64,000 nucleotides of DNA from Piscicola geometra (GCA_943735955.1 OX030964.1:6007497-6071496); one strand, 5' to 3'. Positions 25,773 through 38,938 are shown, counted from the first letter of the stretch. Notes: generated by a model from the letters alone, not told the origin. Numbers and translations: made by a program.

Positions 25773-28303
25773 GCCGGTGTGAGTTAATGGAAGTGGGAGT
25801 TTGAACTTTAAGTTGAAGCTTAAAATGACTGTTGCAGTTGTTTCAATGTAAGAGATTAACTGTTTGTTCTAGGGCTTTTCAATTGTGGTCGAATCTTTCC
25901 GATTAGAGGTTTTGTGAGACCTTTTATGAAACTGCGCTTTTGTTCACTTCGTAAAGGGCGCTATAAAAATAATTAGTTATTGATTAATTAATTTATTTAT
26001 TTATTGAACGTGTGCCAGACTTTAAAGTATTTACTCCAATAACAATCCAATCAAGTCCAACTTAAAACTCAATTTCTTCTATTAGTTCAATTTGGAAGAT
26101 GCACTGATTCAAACAATTAAAACTCAAGAAGTAATTTAAATAACTACAGACTCCTATAACAACTAGAAAAGTTATCCATTCTACCTGTGCAAACTTAACT
26201 ATAAGACAATACCATTACAGAACTTTACAATTGCACAATGACAATACAACCTGTACTGCAAAGCGACTTTCGAATACAACACGTAGATTTTCAGCCACTC
26301 TTCAAAGACCCTGTACATTTAACTGCGTATTTAATCTGGCCATGAAGATCAAAGCTACGCCCAATTGCAGTAGTCCCATATGTTCCTCACAACGCAATAT
26401 AACTCTCTCCACACTGTATGAATACGCATAAGAAAGATGCGATGAACGAATCTTGCGACGATTTACTTGATTTGTTTGTTTGTAAATCTACACATAAAAA
26501 AGAATAAAAAAACATTAAAAAGTATTTAAAAAGTATTTTTTTTAATGTTAAAAACGTTTGAATCCCACAAAAACTGAAATTTTCTTTCTAAAAAAACCAC
26601 CCACTCTGACATACGTCAAGATGGTTTGTCATAGATATACCGGGGTTTATGTTATCTATGTGTACATTGAATACTACATTCATAAATGATAAATACATTT
26701 TTAATAATCAGTTAACAAATTATTTAAGTTATATTAACAAACCTTGACCCCAAACTACCCATGTGTTGGGCCATATTTAAATGCGATAGTAACGCACACA
26801 TACTTTTGTATCACCGTCAAGATGTCAAGCCGTGCATGAAAGGGACAAACGCACTGTTAATAACTAACCATTTAATAATTCTCACAATCTAAATAGGACA
26901 ATCTAAAATCGATCGTACTCTGTTCACTGAACCGAATCGTTTTTGTTGTTGTTTTTTTATGATTGTCTTTTTAAGTTTTAAAACAAAGTTACGCAAAACT
27001 AGCCGTTTTGGTTTATAGAATTTTGTTTTTTAGAAAATTTTAGCTTTTGAAAAATGTTTTATTTACTTTATTTTTTTTCATTCAAAATTTTTTTTAATTT
27101 ATCTGTTTATTGATTTATCTAAAAAAATATTATTATGATTTTATGCTTGTAGCAGAGGTCTAAGCTTATATTGTTTTGACCCAATTAGAAAGACACCTAA
27201 TTTTTTAATTAATTTTTAATTACTATTTTTTAATTAAAAATAAATAGATTCTGATTTTCAAATTAATCATTCAACATTAAATATAAATCTCGAAAATTTG
27301 CATTTAAAAATTATTGAAAACAATCTCTTTCATTTTTAATTAATTAAAAACAACTAAAAACAAAAACAAATCTTCTTTATTTAAATCGCAAAGACTACAA
27401 ACAGTTTTCATATGTTTCGAAGGCGCACAAGACACGCCAGAGCAGCAGCAGCAGCAAGGCAGCAGCGACGAAACGACGATCGGCATTGAAGTCTCCCATA
27501 AATAACATCCTCTCTCGCTCAAAGACAAGAGTCGAAGCAGTTTTGGGAAACTGTGTGGAGAGTTGCATCGATTTGAATATTAAATACGATTAGTGAATCA
27601 TTAGTGAATCATTGCATGAAGAGTTGCATGGGTTTAATATGATCAATGGTGGTTTTGAAACGTTTTGTTTGTTGCAAGAGCTGAAAAAGTTTCGCAGAAT
27701 CGTTTGAAAAACTGAAATGTATCAAATTGAATAAGAATTCGCAAAACAGTTTGAAACAATGACAAGTACCAATTATATAAAACTTTTGTCACAATGAGAT
27801 GTCTTTTTATTATGTTTGTTTTAAGAATCTTCAGTTTTTTCATCTTTTTGGAAGGTATTTTGTTTAGAATATAAATTCATAAAATTAAAAATTAAAAAAA
27901 AACCCTGTTTAATGAATAATAAATTAATAATGGACGTTTAGACTAATTATATCATATTTAAGCCTGATTACCAGGACGTTTTTACAATCAATATTACGCG
28001 CTCGTCTGATTTTAATTCTCGGAATGCAGTTGTGTTAATAAACACCATCGTTTTCAGAATGCAATTGCATTTTCATTTACGAAGGCAGTGTAATGGAAAA
28101 CTCAAAGGTCTGAATTTTGCTGAATTAAAAATGTTATTAATATTAATAATAGAATATTAATTTTTACAATTATAAATGACAAACTCTTTCAATATTTTAA
28201 CTCAATTTCTCCACAAAAATCAATTATTTTTTGTTAGTATTTACTCATCCAACCATCGCTCTTTATTTTCATCCTAACCCTAACCTCACACACCACCCGC
28301 AAG
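25773..28303. other. Divergent intergenic region between SLC2A13 and the calsyntenin-like gene
   Basis: AT-rich, about 2.5 kb. It holds the promoters of both neighbours and one copy of a dispersed repeat at about 25930-26000. I see no coding exon that I can support. The missing 5' exons of the calsyntenin-like gene could be here but were not recognisable. Confidence 0.45.
25930..26010 (+). repeat. Dispersed repeat copy (GTAAAGGGCGCTATA family)
   Basis: Contains TTTTGTTCACTTCGTAAAGGGCGCTATAAAAAT followed by ATTGATTAATTAATTT; these strings are seen here in pieces. The reverse complement of 47893-47945 is closely similar, with TTCACTTAGTAAAGGGCGC and an ATTGATTGATTG tail. This looks like the 3' part of a SINE family. 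Confidence 0.65.
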
Positions 28304-29962
28304 GTGGGTGAGAGGGTCATCTTGGATGAGCCGATCTACGTCAGAAACCGTTCCTTCATCAGCTCAGGTGCCTGATACAACAATGCCACACAGCAACAAC
28401 AACACAACATTTTAAACACTATTATCACTCACAAGAACATGAAAATATTCGCAATAACAACTTTTAAAAAAGTAAAACAACACCAAAACACTAGCAGCAA
28501 CAATTTTAAAAACATGACAATAGCATTAAAACACTCCAACATTTTAAAAAGTCACAACAACTTCAAAACACTGACAACAACAACTTCAAAATACTAGCAA
28601 CAAAAACTCCAAAACACCAGCAACAACAACTTCAAAACACCAGCAACAACACTCCTCCCCAACAGACCAAATATGCGGTTACAAACTTCTCGGGCCCACG
28701 ATCGCCTTCAAGGTCGAGCTGGTCGAGGCATACACGGGAAGTGCTTTCCTGGTCGTCAATGACAACCTGGATTACGAAATGAAAACTTCTTACGAGTTCT
28801 ACATGCAGGCGTATGGCTGTGGTGCCTACAACAACACCTACTCCCCGAGGTTTGGAGGGAAGGCCGTTGATGTTTCAATGACTAATGAGGCTTTATTTCC
28901 CTCAAAATGTAAAATAATTTACAATAGAATGACAAGTGTAATTGATAGTGTGAAAATTTTAATTATTAAATGTAATTAATAATGTGAAAAATTTTAAATA
29001 TTAAATGTAATTAATAATGTGAAACTTTTAATTATTAAATGTAATTAATAATGTGAAAATTTTAATTATGAAATGTAATTAATAATGTGAAAAATTTAAT
29101 TATTAAATGTAATTAATAATGTAAAAAATTTAATTATTAAATGTAATTATTAATTTAATTATTAAATTTAATTATTAATTTAATTTTTTAACGAAGGGAA
29201 AAAGTGATGGTGAGAGTAGAAGACGTGAACGACAACAGACCTCACTGGTTGTCTCCTGCTGCTCTGGAGATGGCAGCTGGAAGAGGTGGTGGAGCTGTGG
29301 TGGAAGTTAATGGAGATGTGGTTGTAGACTTGAAACAGTTGCAGCAACAACGACACTCAATACAACAACAACAACAACAGCAGCCACAACATCAACAGAA
29401 AAAACCCCCACTTAAGTATAATCGAAAACCCTACATGAAGATCTCAAGACAGCAACAACACAGCACAAGATTCCATCCAAATCATTTGGAACAACGACAT
29501 AAACACGAAAAGCACAACAACCACCGAAACAATTCAACTTTGATGCACAAATTGGTGTGTCTAAAAGCCACAGATTCTGACGTCACTGCCGAGTTTTCAA
29601 AAATTTGCCGTTATGTAAGCCATAACCCTCACCCTGACCTCTTCTCTCTCGACGATAATGGTAAATTCCTTCACAAAATACTTTAGATTTTTATTTTATT
29701 TTCAAATGAGTTTATTATGAAAAACTATTTTTAAAATGTTGTTTTGATGAATTTGAAAGGTTGCTTGAGTTTGAAGGTGGGCGAAGAGAATGAAACCCCC
29801 GATGAAAGCTGGGAAACCCGAATAAGAAAAACTTTAAAGAATAAAAACATAAAAAATAAATTTAAACTCAAGGTAAATGAAGCAATTATCAGAGTTTTCG
29901 CCATCGACTGTGGAGGAATGGTTTCCGAGGGGAAGAAGATTCGTGTCTTGCTCGGTGATTGA
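28304..29962 (+). CDS. Calsyntenin-like cadherin protein, partial or truncated
   Basis: Exons: 28304-28367, 28666-28849, 29197-29660, 29760-29962, phases consistent. It encodes DQICGYKLLGP, the end of cadherin repeat 1 with MVRVEDVNDNRPHW (the DxND Ca2+ motif), then repeat 2 with LKATDSDVTAEFSKICRYV, LFSLDDNG and VFAIDCGG. The paired Cys pattern (ICGYKL, YGCGAY, KICRYV, AIDCGG) is that of calsyntenins rather than classical cadherins. A Q/H/K-rich low-complexity insert of about 85 residues sits between repeat boundaries. The signal peptide and start are not found 5'. The frame stops at 29962, before the LNS domain and transmembrane segment that calsyntenins need, unless the weak donor GGTGATTG near 29954 is used. 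It may be a truncated paralogue, a pseudogene or an incomplete model. Confidence 0.7.
28925..29165. repeat. AT-rich tandem repeat, unit about 36 bp, in calsyntenin-like intron
   Basis: Six or so copies of TTAAATGTAATTAATAATG with variable AAAATTTTAATTA spacers, lying in the intron between exons 28666-28849 and 29197-29660. Confidence 0.85.
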
Positions 29963-31617
29963 TGCTTGACTTGCTGCTTGACTTGTCAGTCAATTGGTTA
30001 ATTGATTAATTGGTGGCTTTGCTATTTAATTGATTGGTTTACTTGTCAGTGAATATGTTGGTTGGTTAATTGCTTGATTTGATACTCAATTTATTGGTTA
30101 ATTGGTTATTTTTCTTTTAATTTGTTGGCTAATTGGTTGCTTTGCTATTAATTTATTGGTTGATATCACAGTTATCTCCATATCACGTATATCACGTCCC
30201 AAGTAACTTTAATCATTTCAATCATTTCACAATTATTTGTGTTTCAACTAAGAATTTGATAAATCTGTTTTAACCGGGTTTTTATTGACAATTCTTGGAA
30301 CTTTTTACAAATCTCTTGTTTTCGAATATTCAGATCAACTTTTTGACTTTTCTTTTTTCCACTTCGATTTGTAGATTCACCCACAACGTGAGCTTTGGAT
30401 ATCCTATAAATATAAAGACCATTTTGACCAGTGAAATATCCATCCATTTTCGTTTTTACCTTTTTCAGACACTTTTTATTTACCTTGAAGCTTGAATCAT
30501 GCTTTGAAAGGTTGTATGAATTTGATATTTGAATAATTTGGCATTTTCAACAATAAATTTCTATTTAAACGGGATGTCAATTTAATAAGCATAGAATATT
30601 TTAATTTTATTCATGTTAAGTCGAAAACCTCCAAATAAGTATTTCAGTGCGCAAATCTTTTTTTTATATTCTCGTGTCTTCAAATGAAACATTTGCGATT
30701 TTTCACACAACGCGTTTACAAGCTGAAAAGTTCTAAAATGTTCACAATAAAGACCAATTCAATTATTCTTTTAAACTAAAATTGTCTTCGAGATATTGAA
30801 GAAAAAAAACTGATTAACTTTATTATTCGTCCTAAATTATTGGTTAAAAACAGTAAATTCCTTCAAAATCAGGCAGTTTTCCCCATGGACTTCAATATTA
30901 AGAAGTCAATGGTTTTCCCTTAGTCTTATAGAAAACCCAGTTCCCCAGATTCAGGCTGTACATTGTGCAGTGTATCGAACTCTTCCACACGTGTAGAAGA
31001 CCACACCATCGTTAGACTCGGTGTTGGTCTGTGCTGATACTATGAAGAGTGCAAGACAATTGTTTTAAAAAGGCGCATCAGCAGGGTAACTTCACTTGTG
31101 AATCTAATTTTAAAAATAACTTTTTTACGAATGTTTTGGCCTTACTATTTTATTGTATCGTTAATAGAAACCATTCTTTAAGATTTCTCGTTCACTTATA
31201 AAGGCTTTGTGATGTGAAAATTCAAAATGTAATTCTAAATTGAACTATTTTATCAAATTGTAAACCTAATAATATTTAATTTTGTTCAATTTTTATGATT
31301 AACTTATTTGAAAACATTTAACACAGCTTCACAGGAAACCTTCTCTTATACTTTGTTCAATAGTTCCTTATGATATTTTAAATGTCTAGTTTTTATCTGT
31401 TGCTCATGTTCAACTTACGAGATTCATAAACTTTGGACCTTCATATGACAACTTCGAGCAGCACATAAACATTCGAATATGGCGCTGTTAAAATACAACT
31501 AAACGGTTTTAAAACGAATCAGAATGTTCGTTTCTAAAAATTCCTGTTAATATACTTTTAACAGTTAAAATTCAACTTATTAATTTGTTTCACTCAGCCT
31601 TGTAAGAACAGTCATTG
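29963..31617. other. Intergenic, with SDS promoter and 5' UTR
   Basis: Starts with TTGGTTAATTGATTAATTGG-like degenerate repeats at 29990-30165. AATAAA at about 30550 may end the upstream transcript. An acceptor-like TTTCACTCAG at 31598 just before the SDS start suggests an untranslated first exon upstream. No other coding exon seen. Confidence 0.45.
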
Positions 31618-34081
31618 ATGGATAAACCCTTCTACATCAGAACCCCATGCATACTCAGTGATTTCCTGGCGAAGCACGCCGGAGTAGAGAGGGTGTACCT
31701 GAAGCTAGAAAGTCTTCAGCCCAGTGGCTCGTTCAAGCTCAGGGGCGTCTCCAACCTGATTATGAAGGTAGTTCTTCAGTCAATCTCGATAGTTGAACAA
31801 TGTAAAAACTTTTTTTTTAAATAATAAATATAAAGTTGATTAAATCCCACTATATTAAATTTTAGACAAAGTAAAAGTTTAACATCCTAAAACTAATTTC
31901 AATTTCAAACCTCTTTAAAACATTCAAACCAAACTGGGAGGAAGTGAAGGGAGGCAAGTCGAGACTGCTTTGCTCATCGGGAGGCAACGCTGGATTGGCG
32001 GCTGCTTACGTTGCCCGCCGCATGCATGTTCCCATCACCATATACGTTCCCACCAGCACCAAAGCGTGGATGCTGGAGAAACTCAGGAAGGAAGTAGGGC
32101 ATTTTAGTTTTAATAATACTGTTTTTAATTAATTTTTTAAAGCGTTAATTACTTTTTTAAAGCGTTAATTCCTTTTTAAAACGTTTTTTACTTTTTAAAA
32201 GTTAATTACTTTTTAAAGCGTTAATAACTTTGTAAAACGTTAATTAATTTTTGAAACGTTAATTTTTTTTTTAAACGTTAATTCTTTTTTAAAACGTTAA
32301 TTCTTTTTTAAAACGTTAATTCTTTTTTCAAACGTTAATTCTTTTTTAAAACGTTAATTCTTTTTTAAAACGTTAATTCTTTTTTAAAACGTTAATTCTT
32401 TTTTAAAACGTTAATTCTTTTTTAAAACGTTTATTACTTTATAAATAACTAAATTAGATTGAAACATCATAAAATGATGCATTTAAGCTGAAAATTAATT
32501 TTAAATTATTTTAATAAAAGTTGAACAATCTTTTTTTAACTTTTTATTGCCCACCCTGCTACCCCTGTTCCCATTTCCACACAGGGGGCTGAAGTGGTGG
32601 TGCATGGAAAGGTTTGGAACGAGGCAGATTCCAGGTGCAGGGAAGAAGCTAAAGACCCTGATGCTGCCTACATCCCTCCCTTCGACCACCCCGATCTCTG
32701 GTCAGTTTAATTCTCGGATTAAAAAATTTAATATTAGTTAACAAAACTTTTATTATAATTAATTTGAAAATAATTAATTTTTAAAACTTAATTATAATTA
32801 ATTTAAAAATAATTAATTTTTTAAACCTCAATTATAATTAGTTTTTAATAAATATTTGTTAGAAACTTTTTACCAATTATTCTATATAATTACATATTTT
32901 TTCTAAATCACTTAGAATTTTTCTTTTTACAGGGAAGGACACGCGACACTAATTCAAGAGGCAGCGAATCAAATGAGTGAGAAACCAGACTTGGTGGTGC
33001 TGTCTGTAGGAGGGGGAGGCTTGCTGGTGGGCGTGGCTAGAGGGATGGAGGGGGTGGGGTGGGAGGGGGTGCCTATATTGGCGGTGGAAACGGAAGGGGC
33101 TGCATGTTTGCACGCGGCAGTGTCGGCTGGAAAAGTCGTCACATTACCCTGTATAAACAGGTGGTTTGCGCACTGAATCAAATCACTCCACAAATCACTC
33201 CACAAATCACTCCACAAATCACTCCACAAATCACTCCACAAATCAATCAAATCACTCCACAAATCACTCCACAAATCACTCCACAAATCACTCCACAAAT
33301 CACTCCACAAATCAATCAAATCACTCCACAAATCACTCCACAAATCACTCCACAAATCACTCCACAAATCACTCCACAAATCACTCCACAAATCACTCCA
33401 CAAATCACTCCACAAATCACTCCACAAATCACTCCACAAATCAATCAAATGACTTAGCATAACGCTTTTAAATCAATTCAATAATTAGTTTACCTTTACA
33501 TAGAACAATGAATCATAGGGAAAAACTCGAATGAATCAATCCAACAAATTTTTCTTCCCACACTCCGAATAACTCCGGGAACAAAACGTTTGCAGCATCG
33601 CTTCCAGTCTGGGAGCACTAGCGGTGGCGGAGGAGGCTTTAGAGGTCACTCGGAAAAGAGCGGTTGTTTGCGGCCTAGTTTCCGATCGGGACTGTGTTCA
33701 GGCGATGGCTCTCATGCTGGGTTGGTTCGTTTGCTTTGATAGTTAAAAACTTTATAGAGTTTATTTTTCCTGTATTCATAATTTTATGTATTTAAAAACT
33801 CAACGAGGTTTTTTCCCGTTTTATTTTTTTTATATATTTGAATACGTGAATGTTTTAAAGCCAATTTTTTAAACTCACAAAACTCCGAAACAGACGAGCA
33901 CAGAATGCTCCTAGAACCCGCATGCGCCGCTTCAATGGTCCCTCTTACATCCGACACCTGCACACTATTGCATCATCACTCACTTACGTCCGAACCTCGG
34001 ACAATCCTGGTGGTCGTTTGTGGCGGAGTCGCCGTTAATCATGAGTTGTTCTCAGCGTGGAAAGCGCAATTTGACTGTTAG
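31618..34081 (+). CDS. SDS: L-serine dehydratase / L-threonine deaminase, complete, 6 exons
   Basis: PLP enzyme converting L-serine to pyruvate or L-threonine to 2-oxobutyrate, plus ammonia, in the cytosol. Exons 31618-31767, 31941-32093, 32585-32700, 32933-33160, 33596-33720, 33894-34081 give 319 aa; animal SDS/SDSL are about 328. Key residues seen: QPSGSFKLRG with the Schiff-base lysine at residue 40, CSSGGNAGLAAAYVAR (phosphate/substrate loop), YIPPFDHPDLWEGH, the glycine-rich PLP phosphate loop LSVGGGGLLVGVARG, LEPACAAS, and VVVCGGVAVN near the C-terminus with the Cys that contacts the cofactor ring in this family. The start is the ATG at 31618, which aligns with the family N-terminus. 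AATAAA at 34213 is a likely poly(A) signal. I cannot separate SDS from SDSL by sequence alone. Confidence 0.93.
32130..32445 (+). repeat. 19-bp tandem repeat in SDS intron 2
   Basis: About 16 copies of TTTTTTAAAACGTTAATTC and diverged versions. The central eight are nearly identical and the edges decay, as expected for unequal exchange. Confidence 0.92.
33165..33460 (+). repeat. 12-bp minisatellite in SDS intron 4
   Basis: About 22 copies of ATCACTCCACAA, with a shorter ATCA unit giving ATCAATCAA every 5-6 copies, so a higher-order repeat of roughly 64 bp is visible. It starts a few bases after the donor at 33161. Confidence 0.95.
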
Positions 34082-34650
34082 AGAAACTAGTTTTATGTTG
34101 TTGTTGTTGTTGTTGTTTTAGTTTCGTGCTGTTGTTAGCATTTTTATAGTGTGTTTTTTATATAATTTAATTTGGCTGATTTTTTAGTTTTACTCAATGT
34201 GAAAATTTAAACAATAAAATAAAGAATTTGTCGTTTTGATTCATCGCTAATTCATCACTAATTCATCGCTAATTCATCACTAATTCATCGCTAATTCATC
34301 GCTAATTCATCGCTAATTCATCGCTGACCAAATGCATTCATTCACGTGAATGAATGCACGGAAGACGTAGTAGAATTGTATATATGAATGGAGAGTGGGA
34401 GGGTTAGAAAGGAGATTTTCAGATTCATCAAAGAGGGAGATGTCTTAACGATATTGCCTATATATTGGCTTAGAATCGCAGAGCTCTTCAAATATCCGTG
34501 TCTTCTATCAATGCAACCAATTAGCGGACAATAAAAAACTATTTTTTTTACTAATTCTAATTTAATTATCTACCTTGAGAGGTTAATTAACTTTTTAAAT
34601 ATTTTTTTAAAGGAAAATTATAAAACATTTATTACCATAGTTCCAGAGAC
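34082..34650. other. Intergenic between SDS and the RNF220-like gene
   Basis: Holds (TTG)n at about 34098-34118, the SDS poly(A) signal, an 11-12-bp tandem repeat (34233-34326) followed directly by a perfect palindrome (34333-34358), and then AT-rich DNA. An acceptor-like ACCATAG at 34640 suggests an upstream exon for the next gene that I cannot identify. Confidence 0.5.
34233..34358. repeat. GCTAATTCATC tandem repeat ending in a perfect 26-bp palindrome
   Basis: Eight copies of a 12-bp unit (TCATCGCTAATT / TCATCACTAATT alternating) run into TGCATTCATTCAC paired with GTGAATGAATGCA, with no spacer. The centre CACGTG is an E-box, which may be coincidental. Confidence 0.85.
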
Positions 34651-36485
34651 ATGAGTTGGAAGTGGGAGGAGGTGCAAGAGGTTGTGGAAGCACGTCCAGT
34701 GAATTATGTGGTTGCTGAAGACGCTGACAATAGGAATCGCTTAATAGGCAGTAAAAACTCTAACAACTACTCTTACAACGATGTTAACAACTACAACTAC
34801 GGCAGCAACTACAGTATTAAACACAGCAACAACTCCAACAAAAGTTCCAACAACAACAACTCCAACAACAGTTCCATCAACAACAACTCCAACAACAACA
34901 ACTCCAACAACAGTTCCAACAACAACAACCCTAAAAAAAGCACAAAAAAAACAACCACATGCCCAATATGTCCCCTTGTTATGAGCACTTGCCAAGAGAT
35001 GCAGGACCATCTTGTGCAGGAGATGAAGGCTCTCAGATGTGCGTGAGGGCTATTTTGGTTTCACTTTTCGATAAATATTATTACCTATAAAAAGCTGGGC
35101 ACCGGACCGTTAATATTTTCAAAGGTTATTAACAGATTTAACTCTTAAGTTAGCTTTAGAGTTCATTTGTGTGGTAACTATAATGTTAACAAACTTTAAA
35201 TATTACATATAATACATTTTAAGAAAATCATTCAGAAGAAAAAAAAATTCAGTTTTAATATTTATTTTTTTTAAAGTTTTTCTAAGTTCTCATGTTTTTT
35301 GTTTGAATTAAGCCACTTTGTACGTGGTGTCGTCATGGACATGCTGGAGACTTTTGACTCGCTTTTGACCGTTTAACGGCAACTTCATTTAAGTTAAAAA
35401 GAATAAAAAGAAAGTTAACGAAGTAAAAATTTAGGTTAACTGATGAATGGTTAACTTTTTAATTAACGGTGCCCACTTTAGAATTCAAAACTCATAAAAA
35501 GTAATCTACCCATTTCAAGAAACAGCCGCGATAAAAAGTTTTTTATTTTATTAAAACTGTTTTTGTAGATGACGAAGTGCAGGTCGAAAGAGAAGAGGAA
35601 GTGGATGAGGGTAATGGGGGTGATGGAGAGATGGGTGAAGAAGACAGGGTTGGGGGTGATTTCAGCCGAAATCCTGAAACTAATCAGTCATTCAATAAAA
35701 AGCAAGTAAGTATTTGAATTGATTTGATTTATTAATTAATAAACTAAATCCTGAAAAAATGATTTTCTACATTTCGTTTCAAAGTTCAACTTTGAGATTC
35801 TTCGCTACATTTAAGCCGTCACTTGGCAGGCACTGTTGAGTGTTCAAAAAAACAGAAAAAAACGTTGGAATAAGTGGAAGGCGAGAAAGAAAAGAAAGAA
35901 TATTCTAGAATTCCTCACGATGGTGAAGTTGAGAAGAATGAAAGAGTGTGAGATGAGTGAGAGAAAGAGGGTGGATGAGGATGGATGGAGGAGCGGAGGA
36001 GGAGGAGGGATGAGTGAAGGGAAGATAAATAGAAAGCTCTGTTCCTATATTTGGCCTAGAAATCTGTAAGATTGTGGGTTGTTAGTGGTAGGGTTTTTGA
36101 GTGGGGTTAGTGGTAGTTTAGTTCATCTTTGACATAAATTTAAGAAATTTAAAACAATATTTAGTTCTCAACACAATCTTCCATTAATAAAACTATTAAT
36201 TAATCCTTTAGCGTCCAATTCAAGTCTACAAACGCCCAAGATAATTCAACCGAACCACAGAACTTTCCGAGAAACCTAGATGTATCCACCATCAATCCAA
36301 GCCACCTCAATCACTTAAACGCACTTCGCTACCTGATGGGGTACCAGGCAAACAAGAGGGGTGCCCCTAATGGAGATGACGGGATGTTGGGTGGTGGTGG
36401 TGTTGGAGGGGGAGGAGAGAATGGAAGAGAGGATGAAAATGTGGTGGGTTTGAAGCAAGATGATATTATAGATGTGGAAGAGTAG
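34651..36485 (+). CDS. RNF220-like protein lacking the RING domain
   Basis: Exons 34651-35038, 35569-35705, 35830-36065, 36212-36485 join in phase to 344 aa. The identification rests on two short blocks in the right order. CPICPLVMSTCQEMQDHL resembles the C2HC-like element of RNF220 (CPIC...LQEHMEQEL). ALLSVQKNRKKRWNKWK followed by basic KARKKRKN resembles the region of RNF220 in which an ANRQTRL motif precedes a basic stretch. Acidic, Gly- and Asn-rich linkers surround them; the Asn/Ser run (about residues 31-90) is coded by AAC repeats. The ORF ends DDIIDVEE then stop, with no C-terminal RING, whereas RNF220 needs the RING for ubiquitin ligase activity. The true start may be further 5'. A diverged paralogue, a splice isoform or an incomplete model are all possible. 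Confidence 0.55.
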
Positions 36486-37109
36486 TTTGATGGCTTAAGG
36501 GACATTTTAGGGGAATAGAAGACGACGTGTGAGAAGGAAGAATACATTGTTTTGAAGGGATTTAACGAATTAATAATAATAATAAAAGAATATAGGTAAA
36601 AACAATAAAAATAAGTAAATAGATTAAAAGTACAAAAAGAACAAAAATGACCAACAAGCAAACGTTTCAACTTTTGAGTCATATCATCTTCATCAGCATC
36701 ATCACCGTCATCATTGCCATCATCATCATAATCATCATCACCACCATCCTCACGATTGCCATCATCATCATCATCATCAATGTCATCCCGCCCCCTTAAT
36801 CTCACTCCACCTCCCAAGCCACTCCCATCGTCACTTTCGTTATTGTAATGCCTTCGAAGATTCCATGCTTGGTGTGATGGTGACCCTTACAATGTAAGTT
36901 ACATCGCCTGAACCGTAATCGATGCGTCGTAATGCCTGTGTTAGTTATGGGTGAGGAAAAAAAGAAAAGACAAAAGTTTTTGTATGTTGTTTGAAATATA
37001 TATTTTTTATGAATAATGAATATTAAATAATGGAATAATGAGAATTAATGTTTCAAAGCAATAAATTATAATACTGTAAATATGAATATTAGATTATTAT
37101 TATTATTAT

Positions 37110-37400
<291 letters not shown>

Positions 37401-38854
37401 TAGATACGTAGAATGGGGTCAGAGAGAAGGCAACTAAGGTGGTAACAGGGTCTTTAAGTGGATTGGAAGGTCAAATCACGAGACGGGTTCGAGTTTGTTC
37501 TTGAATTCGATTGGCTTTTGAACAATTTGAACGATAACGCCCTTGTCTTTTATTGGAGTGCGCAGTTTTTACACCCTTAAATACTCAAGTTTTGGGACAT
37601 TTTAAATAAATAAAAAATTAATATAGGAAAATCTTTGTATTATTTTTATCAATTCATAAATTGTCTTATCGAAATACATTAGAGGAATCAGTTCATCGGG
37701 TTTTGTATCTTTAACAAGGGTGTACTCATCTGAAATTAATTTCAATCATGATTAATTTTTACAAAATTTGATTAAGACTCATTATTTATGTCAGAAATAA
37801 ATGTTTAAAAATATTTAACAAATAAATTTTTTTAAAATTATGTATGTCCGAAAATATTAGTATTTTACGGTTTATTTAAATTCTTAAATTTTTGCAATAA
37901 AAACAAAAATTTCGTCATTTTTGATCACCTATCAGTTCAATTTTGCTTTTTGTTTTGTTTTGAAGATCTAAACTTTCAAAACCCCTAAGAATTCGTGTTT
38001 CCATCGTAGCATTCCTCCCTCCTTAAGAGCAAACAACAAGACCTTGTCTTAGAGCCAGTTCACCGCCGAATAATCACACAAAAAACACGATCTTACAAAC
38101 ACTTACATATTTCATTGGCACACTCCTCACTTGAGAAGCCGAATAGAAAGCATTTCATTTTTTATTCTCCATCAAAAAGCCTCAAGCAACTGCAATACAC
38201 ATAAGAGTAAGATTGCATCGTGATGTATTGTAATGCAGACGGATATATTATTAATGTAACCTCTTAATCGCTCTTAGAAATATATGCGAGATATTTAAGA
38301 TCGTATTGGTTCTTGCACAATTTTTAAACAATTAAAAAATATACCATGGAAAAACACCGAAAACAAATTCATAAACTTGAAAAAGTAAAAAAAGAATTTT
38401 TTCACGATATATTAACATATTTCATTTAATTTTATGCGATGAGTGACTCAATAAGTTAACAGTTTTTCTAAAAACACTGAAATGAACATACAAAAATTTT
38501 CTAAATTCCAATAAGACAACTAGGTCCCGATTTAAAACGACTATTTATAATATAACAACAAGTAATAAAAAAATATATTATCATAACAAAATTCTATTCA
38601 TTTAGTTTATTTGTGGTATGTGTGCATTTAGAACAAAAAATACTTATATTAACAGAAAGCCTTCTTTTGCAAATACACAGAAGCAATACACCTTGAAATT
38701 CTGAAGAACACAGGCTTAATTACCAAAGCTAAGCACAAGTGTGTTTGCGTATTCTAGCTAATTGCTTATAATTACGAACATTTATAGTAGCCTTTATTAT
38801 ATTAATAATAAAAATAATAATTATAAATAGCAATTATAAAGATAATAATAATAA

Positions 38855-38938
38855 ACAATAAAATAAAGATAATAATAATAAACAATAAAATAAAGATAAT
38901 AATAATAAACAATAAAATAAAGATAATAATAAGAATAC
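38855..38938. repeat. 28-bp tandem repeat, three copies
   Basis: Three copies of ATAATAATAATAAACAATAA with AATAAAG; AT-only, no associated gene. Confidence 0.85.

Noticed and set aside
27340..27528. Minus-strand ORF with a Cys run (LLPCCCCCSG)
   Set aside because: The Cys run comes from GCA/CAG repeats; no splice context or homology.
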